Shown here in pieces: positions 7,880 to 12,721 of a DNA stretch of 12,721 bases; the first letter of the stretch is position 1; every line of letters begins with the position of its first letter. The DNA comes from Pseudomonadota bacterium (GTDB lineage: Bacteria; Pseudomonadota; Alphaproteobacteria; Acetobacterales; Acetobacteraceae), in contig JAKAZJ010000012.1 of NCBI GenBank assembly GCA_021826565.1, positions 1 to 12,721 of the forward strand, given 5' to 3'. Under the pieces are notes generated by a model that was not told the DNA's origin, searched no databases, and saw only the letters and a list, made by a program, of their open reading frames with translations. The position numbers were made by a program, and so were the translations under genes.

Positions 7880-10084
7880 GTGTCCGCGGCCGCCCGCCCC
7901 TCCATCGCAGCGACCGCAACCGGCCCGGACCGGACGGATGACGGCGCCGGACACGGATCCCCGCCGGGCGGGGCGCCGACGGTCGTCATCGTCGATGACT
8001 CGGTCGCCAACCTGGCAATCTACGCACGGCTGGTCGCCTCGGTCGCGGCCGACGCCGAGATCCGCCGCTTTGCCGACTCGCGCGACGCGCTGACCTGGCT
8101 GGCCGACAACCAAGCCGACCTGGTGGTCACCGATTACCTGATGCCCGAGTTGCACGGCGCCGAACTGACCCGGCGCATCCGCGATCTGCCGCAGCTGGGC
8201 GATGTCCCGGTGATTATCGTCACCGCCCATGCCGACCGCGAATTCCGCCTGCGCGCGTTCACCGCCGGGGCCAGCGATTTCGTCCAGAGCCCGATCGATC
8301 ACTCCGAGTTCCGGATGCGGGTGCGCAACCTGCTCCAGCTTGGCATCCATCAGCGCCTGATCCGCGAACGCGCCGCCGCGCTGGAGCAGGAGCTGCGGCA
8401 GACCGCGGCGGCGCGCGATCAGGTGCTGCGCGACAGCCGCGAGCGCCTGGCCCAGGTGATCGATACGATCCCGGCCATGATCAGCGCGACCGATGGCGAC
8501 GGGCACGAGATTTTCGTCAACGCCTATCGCGCCCGCCTGATGGCGCGCCGCGTGATCGCGCCGGAGGAGGCGGAGCGAACTTCGCGGCAGGATCAGATCG
8601 TGCTCGCCTCGGCCCAGCCGTTGGCCGCGTTCGAGGAGGAGATGGTATTCGATCGCAACGAATCCCGCGTCTTCCTGACCACCAAGACCCCGTTGCGCGA
8701 CGGCAGCGGCGTGATCGGCGGCGTGCTCAGCATGTCGCTTGATATCACGGAACGCAAACGCGCTGAGGCGCAGCTGGCATTCCAGGCGCGGCACGATTTC
8801 CTGACCTCGCTGCCGAACCGGTCCTCGCTGTTCCAGCGGCTGCGCCAGGAGCTGGCGCTGGGCCCGCGCCCCAACGGGCGGTTGATCGCGCTGCATTTCA
8901 TCGATCTCGATCGGTTCAAATACATCAATGACGGGCTCGGTCATCATGTCGGGGACCGGCTGCTGCAGGCGGTCGCCGAACGGCTGCGCGGGGCGGTGCG
9001 CGGGGGCGACGTGATCGCCCGTCTCGGCGGGGACGAGTTCGCGGTGCTACAGCCCGATATCGCCTCCGTGGCGGTGGCCGAGAGTTTCGCGGCGCGGCTC
9101 AACACGCTGCTGGGCGAACCCTTCACGATCGACGGGCGGGAGCTGGCGATCAGCGCCAGCATCGGCGTGGCGATGAGCCACGGCGGCGATGGCGGCCCCG
9201 AGGAATTGCTGCGCGATGCGGATCTGGCGATGTACCGGATCAAGGCGGCGGGGCGGAACGGGTATCAGTTCTTTGCCGCCGGGATGCTGGCCCAGGCGCG
9301 CAGCGACGTGGCGGTGCAGGCGGCGCTGCGTAGCGCGCTGACGCGCGGTGCGTTCGAATTGCTGTTCCAGCCCCTGGTCGAGCTGCGCCAGGGCAAGGTG
9401 ATCGGCGCCGAGGCGCTGATCCGCTGGCGGCGCGAGGACGGCTCGCTCGCCCTGCCCGGCGCGTTCCTGCCGGTGGCGTCCGAAAGCGGATTGCTGGGCG
9501 AGATCGACGATTGGGTGCTGCACGCGGCCTGCCGGCAGGCGCGCGACTGGCTGGATCGGCTCGGCCGGCCGATCCGTATTTCGGTCAATATCGGCGTGCT
9601 GCACGCGCGCGCCGGTGGGCTCAAGCTTCGGGTGCTGGCGGCACTGGACGCGGCAGGGCTGCCGCCGGAGCTGCTGGAACTGGAACTGACCGAGGGCGTG
9701 CTACTGGCCGACGCGCAGCAGGCGCTGGACGATCTGGAAGCGCTGCACCGGCTGGGCGTGCGCATCGCGATCGACGATTTCGGCACCGGCTATTCCTCGC
9801 TCGCGCGCCTGGCGGGGCTGCGCGCCGACCGGGTGAAGATCGACAAATCCTTCGTTGACACGCTGGAACGCGAAAATAGCCGGGCGATCGTGCGCGCTGT
9901 GGTCAGCCTGGGCCGCGCGTTGCACCTGGAGGTCCTGGCCGAGGGGGTGGAGACCGAGGCGCAGTTGGAGCAGCTGCGCCTGGCCGGCTGCGACGCGGTG
10001 CAAGGCTACCTGACCGGCGCGCCGATCGCCGCCGACGCCTTGCTCGCGCGCCTGCAAGCGGACGCGGCGGGGAGGCAGGCATGA
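7880..10084 (+). CDS. Response regulator with REC-PAS-GGDEF-EAL architecture (cyclic-di-GMP synthase/phosphodiesterase)
   Basis: A 734-residue cytoplasmic regulator of cyclic-di-GMP. The REC domain (about 34-155) has VVIVDDS and phosphoacceptor D85 in VVTDYLMPELHG. It ends in NLLQLGIHQRL and a helical linker (ERAAALEQEL) much like the RpfG receiver. The usual KP lysine is serine (QSPID, S137). A PAS domain follows (about 188-295, DTIPAMISATDGDG through LDITERKRAEAQ). The GGDEF domain (about 300-465) has HDFLTSLPNR, intact GGDEF (383-387) and an inhibitory RxxD site (R374-D377) five residues upstream. The EAL domain (about 480-725) has EALIRW (511), N570, ELTE (602-605), IDDFGTGYSS (D632, D633), K653 and AEGVETE (E688), all compatible with phosphodiesterase activity. 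The gene overlaps the RpfC-like kinase by four bases (ATGA), so it is probably that kinase's partner. It stands where rpfG, with an HD-GYP output, stands in Xanthomonas. Net synthesis or hydrolysis cannot be read from the sequence. Confidence 0.93.
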   Translation: MSAAARPSIAATATGPDRTDDGAGHGSPPGGAPTVVIVDDSVANLAIYARLVASVAADAEIRRFADSRDALTWLADNQADLVVTDYLMPELHGAELTRRIRDLPQLGDVPVIIVTAHADREFRLRAFTAGASDFVQSPIDHSEFRMRVRNLLQLGIHQRLIRERAAALEQELRQTAAARDQVLRDSRERLAQVIDTIPAMISATDGDGHEIFVNAYRARLMARRVIAPEEAERTSRQDQIVLASAQPLAAFEEEMVFDRNESRVFLTTKTPLRDGSGVIGGVLSMSLDITERKRAEAQLAFQARHDFLTSLPNRSSLFQRLRQELALGPRPNGRLIALHFIDLDRFKYINDGLGHHVGDRLLQAVAERLRGAVRGGDVIARLGGDEFAVLQPDIASVAVAESFAARLNTLLGEPFTIDGRELAISASIGVAMSHGGDGGPEELLRDADLAMYRIKAAGRNGYQFFAAGMLAQARSDVAVQAALRSALTRGAFELLFQPLVELRQGKVIGAEALIRWRREDGSLALPGAFLPVASESGLLGEIDDWVLHAACRQARDWLDRLGRPIRISVNIGVLHARAGGLKLRVLAALDAAGLPPELLELELTEGVLLADAQQALDDLEALHRLGVRIAIDDFGTGYSSLARLAGLRADRVKIDKSFVDTLERENSRAIVRAVVSLGRALHLEVLAEGVETEAQLEQLRLAGCDAVQGYLTGAPIAADALLARLQADAAGRQA

Positions 10085-12540
10085 GCGGGGAACCAAAAGT
10101 TGCGCCCGGCTGGGCGGCACTGCGCGCGCGGCTGATCCGGACCTGGGCCGCCCCCGATGCCGCGATGCTGCTCAACCGCATCATCGCCGGGATCATGGTG
10201 CTCGTCTTCAACCTGCTCGCTCCGACCGAGGTGCGACTGGGTGCTACGGCGCTCATACCAGCGCTGATCTACCTGATCCTCGGGCTCGCGATCGCGGCCC
10301 ATGCGATCGCGTACCCCGTTGCATCGCTGCCGCGGGTGATGGTGGGGATGGCGCTCGATATCGTCGCGGTGTCCTACGAAATGCATCTCGGCGGCGCCGC
10401 CACGGCCTGGCTGTTCCCAGCCTATCTCTGGACCGTGTTCGGCAATGGTTTCCGCTTCGGCGCCTCCGCGCTGCGCACGGCAATGCTGGGGTCTCTGGCC
10501 GGCTTCGCCGCCGTGGTTGCCACCACGCCGTTCTGGCACAACCAGCCGGCACTGTCGGTCGGCGTGTTGGTGGGTCTGGTGATCCTGCCCGCCTACGCGC
10601 TGGCGCTGATCCGCCGCCTATCAGCCGCCCGCCAGCAGGCCGAGGCGGCAAACCGGGCCAAATCGCTGTTCCTGGCGTCGGTCAGCCACGAGCTGCGCAC
10701 GCCGCTGAACGCCATCATCGGGATGGGCGCGCTGCTGGAAGACACCGCGCTGGACGCCGATCAGGCGGAAATGAGCGGCACCATCATGACCGCCGCGCGC
10801 AGCCTGTTGCGGCTGATCGACGGCATCCTGGACCTCTCGCGCATCGAAGCCGAGCGGATGCCGGTGGTCGCGGTGGATTTCGATCTGCTGACCGTGCTCA
10901 CCGAGGTCCGCACGATCGCCGCCGCGCAGGCCCGGCGCAAGGGGCTGGCTCTGCATCTGCACGTCACGTCGCGCACGCCGCGGCTGCTGCGCGGCGACGC
11001 CAACCGGCTGCACGAGATCCTGCTCAATCTGGTCGGCAACGCGGTCAAGTTCACCGAGGCCGGCAGCGTGACGCTCGGCGTGGACGCGACCGTGACCGAT
11101 GGGCTGGCACGGGTGCGGGTGGAGGTCACCGATACCGGGATTGGCATCGCGCCCGATGCGCAGGGGCGGATCTTCGAAGATTTCACGCAGGCCGACGAAA
11201 CCATCCTCAATCGCTACGGTGGCACCGGACTTGGGCTTGGCATTACCCGCAAGCTGGTGCGTCTGCTGGGGGGCGAGATCGGTGTCGCCAGCGCCCTGGG
11301 CACCGGCAGCCGCTTCTGGTTCGAGCTGCCGTTCGCGCTGCGCGAGGGCGCGGTGGCACCGGGCACCGTGCCGGCGCGCGTGCTGGTCCGCGCCGAGGAG
11401 GCCGCTCTCCTCACCCCGCTGCTCGGCCTGTTGCGCCAGTGCGACGTGCGGATCGAACGCATCGCCGCCTGGCCCGCGGACGCGGTGCCGGAAGGCGTTG
11501 CGGCGCTGGGCTTCGCGCGGGCCGAAGCGGATCAGGCTGCTCCGGTCATGGTTGCGGTCGCGCCGGCACCTGAGCGGATGCCCCCGCTCGCCTGGCAGCG
11601 CGCGTTCGCCGCCACGATTTCACCGCACGCCGATGCCGCGGCGCTGGAGGCGCTGTTCGCGCTGCTGGCAGCGCTGGGACCCGCGCCCGAGCGCGCGGCG
11701 GTCGTGGTGCCGGCCACGCCGGGCGAGAGCTTCCGGGTGCTGATCGCCGACGACAACGCCGTCAACCGCCGCGTGCTATTGAAGATCCTGGCTACCGGCG
11801 GGCACACGGTGCGCGTGGTACGCGACGGCGAGGAAGCGCTGGACGCGCTGACGGAACAGAATTTCGACCTGGCGATCCTGGACGTGAACATGCCGCGCAT
11901 CGACGGCATCGAGGCAACGAAGATCCATCGCATGGCCTCGTTGGGTCGGGGCGCGGTGCCGATCCTGGCGCTGACCGCGGATGCCACCGAGACAACCCGC
12001 GCGCGCTGCCTGGAGGCGGGCATGGTCGCCTGCCTGGTGAAGCCGGTGGAGCCGGCGCAGCTATTGGCGATTGTCGACTCCACCGTGCGCGGTGCCCGTG
12101 CCGACGGGGCCGCCGCGCGCCCCGAGCCGCCGGCGCAACCCGCGCTGACGCGCGCCGCGCGGGACGCGGCGCCGACGCTGGATCGTAGCGTGTTGGACAG
12201 TTTGCAGGCGCTGGGCGGGGTTGAGTTCATCGCCGAAATCAGCGGCACGTTCCGTGCCGAGGCGCGGGTCAAGCTTGCGGCCCTGCGCGCCGCGCTGCAC
12301 CAGGGTGATGTGGCCGCGTTCCGCGCCCAGGCGCACGGAATGCGCTCGATCGCCGCCAATATCGGCGCGGCGCGGCTGGGCGCGCTGTGCTTGCCGGAAC
12401 CGCGCCTGAATGGCGACGAGCTCGAGACCCGCGGCACCGCGATTGCCCGCGAAATCGCCCACGAACTTGATGAGGTCGAGACCGCGCTGGAACGGTTGAC
12501 CGCCTCGGTCGCGGTGGCAGGACGGCGGGCGGCGGAATAA
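10081..12540 (+). CDS. rpfC: RpfC-like membrane hybrid histidine kinase (HisKA-HATPase-REC-Hpt)
   Basis: An 819-residue inner-membrane sensor kinase. A roughly 28-residue N-terminal arm precedes five or six hydrophobic segments (about 31-47, 54-77, 85-99, 104-121, 131-150, 157-177) with very short loops and no periplasmic domain, as in RpfC. HisKA has H203 in [11 protein letters not shown]. The ATPase shows N320 in [14 protein letters not shown] (351-355) and GTGLGLG (381-387). The receiver (about 551-668) has VLIADDN, D601 in [11 protein letters not shown] and K654 in LVKPVEP. The Hpt domain (about 700-805) has H752 in [13 protein letters not shown]. This is the RpfC phosphorelay order; RpfC senses the fatty-acid signal DSF and, through its receiver, also restrains RpfF. 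About 130 residues between ATPase and receiver are longer than usual and may hold a degenerate receiver. The ATG overlaps the upstream stop. Orthology is supported by architecture and by a convergent rpfF-like gene. Confidence 0.85.
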   Translation: MSGEPKVAPGWAALRARLIRTWAAPDAAMLLNRIIAGIMVLVFNLLAPTEVRLGATALIPALIYLILGLAIAAHAIAYPVASLPRVMVGMALDIVAVSYEMHLGGAATAWLFPAYLWTVFGNGFRFGASALRTAMLGSLAGFAAVVATTPFWHNQPALSVGVLVGLVILPAYALALIRRLSAARQQAEAANRAKSLFLASVSHELRTPLNAIIGMGALLEDTALDADQAEMSGTIMTAARSLLRLIDGILDLSRIEAERMPVVAVDFDLLTVLTEVRTIAAAQARRKGLALHLHVTSRTPRLLRGDANRLHEILLNLVGNAVKFTEAGSVTLGVDATVTDGLARVRVEVTDTGIGIAPDAQGRIFEDFTQADETILNRYGGTGLGLGITRKLVRLLGGEIGVASALGTGSRFWFELPFALREGAVAPGTVPARVLVRAEEAALLTPLLGLLRQCDVRIERIAAWPADAVPEGVAALGFARAEADQAAPVMVAVAPAPERMPPLAWQRAFAATISPHADAAALEALFALLAALGPAPERAAVVVPATPGESFRVLIADDNAVNRRVLLKILATGGHTVRVVRDGEEALDALTEQNFDLAILDVNMPRIDGIEATKIHRMASLGRGAVPILALTADATETTRARCLEAGMVACLVKPVEPAQLLAIVDSTVRGARADGAAARPEPPAQPALTRAARDAAPTLDRSVLDSLQALGGVEFIAEISGTFRAEARVKLAALRAALHQGDVAAFRAQAHGMRSIAANIGAARLGALCLPEPRLNGDELETRGTAIAREIAHELDEVETALERLTASVAVAGRRAAE

Positions 12541-12550
12541 AGATCAGCCA

Positions 12551-12570
12551 CGGGGGCCGCGCTGCCCTCG
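12551..12570. terminator. GC-rich hairpin between convergent rpfC and rpfF-like genes, possible terminator
   Basis: CGGGGGC (12551-12557) and GCCCTCG (12564-12570) pair as a 7-base stem with one G-T pair around a 6-base loop. It lies in the 40-bp gap between two convergent genes, where a shared terminator would be expected. No run of T follows on either strand, so intrinsic termination is uncertain. Confidence 0.3.
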
Positions 12571-12580
12571 GCGCCGTCCT

Positions 12581-12721
12581 TCACTCCGCGGCGCGCAACC
12601 CCAGCGCACGGTCCTGCGCGGAGGCGATCCGGGCCATGCGGCGCAGGTCCTGGTCAGTCAGGCTGAGCGCCGTGTCCACCCATAAATCGGCCACGTCGCG
12701 CAGTTCCGCGATATCGATCGG
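12581..12721 (-). CDS. rpfF: C-terminal fragment of an RpfF-like DSF synthase (crotonase family), cut by the window edge
   Basis: Reading the minus strand from the right edge gives 46 residues and a TGA (stop at 12581-12583). Key segments are VADLWVDTALSL, DLRRMARIASAQDR and the end ALGLRAAE. From memory of the family, the Xanthomonas RpfF tail has the same pattern: a WVDTA motif, then LR-x-M-x-R, AQ-x-R, and a GL near the end. RpfF is a crotonase-fold enzyme with thioesterase and dehydratase activity that makes cis-2-unsaturated fatty acid signals from acyl-ACP. The position supports the call: it converges on the rpfC-like kinase with a 40-bp gap, as rpfF does in Xanthomonas. The catalytic part lies outside the window, so another enoyl-CoA hydratase-like protein is possible. 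Confidence 0.68.
   Translation of the reverse strand, partial: PIDIAELRDVADLWVDTALSLTDQDLRRMARIASAQDRALGLRAAE

Noticed and set aside
7613..8947. 444-codon minus-strand open frame opposite the REC-PAS region
   Set aside because: It overlaps clear receiver and PAS coding on the plus strand and lutA's end, and shows no domain of its own.
11532..12584. 350-codon minus-strand open frame opposite the kinase C-terminus
   Set aside because: Ser/Ala/Arg-rich mirror of REC and Hpt coding. The true minus-strand gene at this end is in another frame and stops at 12581.
1..12721. CRISPR array, tRNA or rRNA genes, insertion sequence ends
   Set aside because: Looked for regularly spaced repeats, cloverleaf-like segments, rRNA-like stretches and transposase motifs. 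None was recognised in the short intergenic gaps or at gene edges.

Overview
The window comes from a bacterium with very GC-rich DNA, with coding strongly biased to G/C at third positions. The gene set (a MaeB-type malic enzyme with a PTA-like tail, a LutA-type protein, VapBC, a GGDEF-EAL regulator and an Rpf-type sensor kinase) suggests a proteobacterium. My best guess is an alphaproteobacterium of the Acetobacteraceae/Rhodospirillales or a sphingomonad-like lineage. The lineage is inference from general appearance, not from a marker gene.

Layout. The left half (about 143-6186) is a run of three minus-strand genes, in transcription order maeB (NADP-malic enzyme), an N-acyl-D-amino-acid deacylase, and a UvrD/PcrA helicase. 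A 95-bp divergent intergenic region (6187-6281) with a 20-bp palindrome separates maeB from a plus-strand vapB-vapC toxin-antitoxin pair with overlapping genes. Next comes a lone lutA-type CCG-domain gene (6961-7725). A 154-bp gap holding a direct and an inverted repeat leads to a two-gene signalling operon: a REC-PAS-GGDEF-EAL response regulator (7880-10084), coupled by an ATGA overlap to a membrane hybrid histidine kinase with HisKA, HATPase, REC and Hpt domains (10081-12540). The window ends inside a convergent minus-strand gene (12581 to the edge). Its last 46 residues resemble the C-terminus of RpfF, the crotonase-fold synthase of DSF (diffusible signal factor).

Main result. The right end looks like a DSF quorum-sensing locus in the classical order, regulator then RpfC-type kinase, facing rpfF. 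The output protein, however, carries GGDEF and EAL domains where Xanthomonas RpfG has HD-GYP. The expected circuit is: RpfF makes a cis-2-unsaturated fatty acid, RpfC senses it and passes phosphate through its own REC and Hpt domains to the regulator, and the regulator changes cyclic-di-GMP. The recognition of rpfF rests on a 46-residue fragment compared with family sequences from memory, so it needs the flanking DNA to confirm it. The remaining genes are ordinary metabolic and housekeeping functions plus one toxin-antitoxin module.
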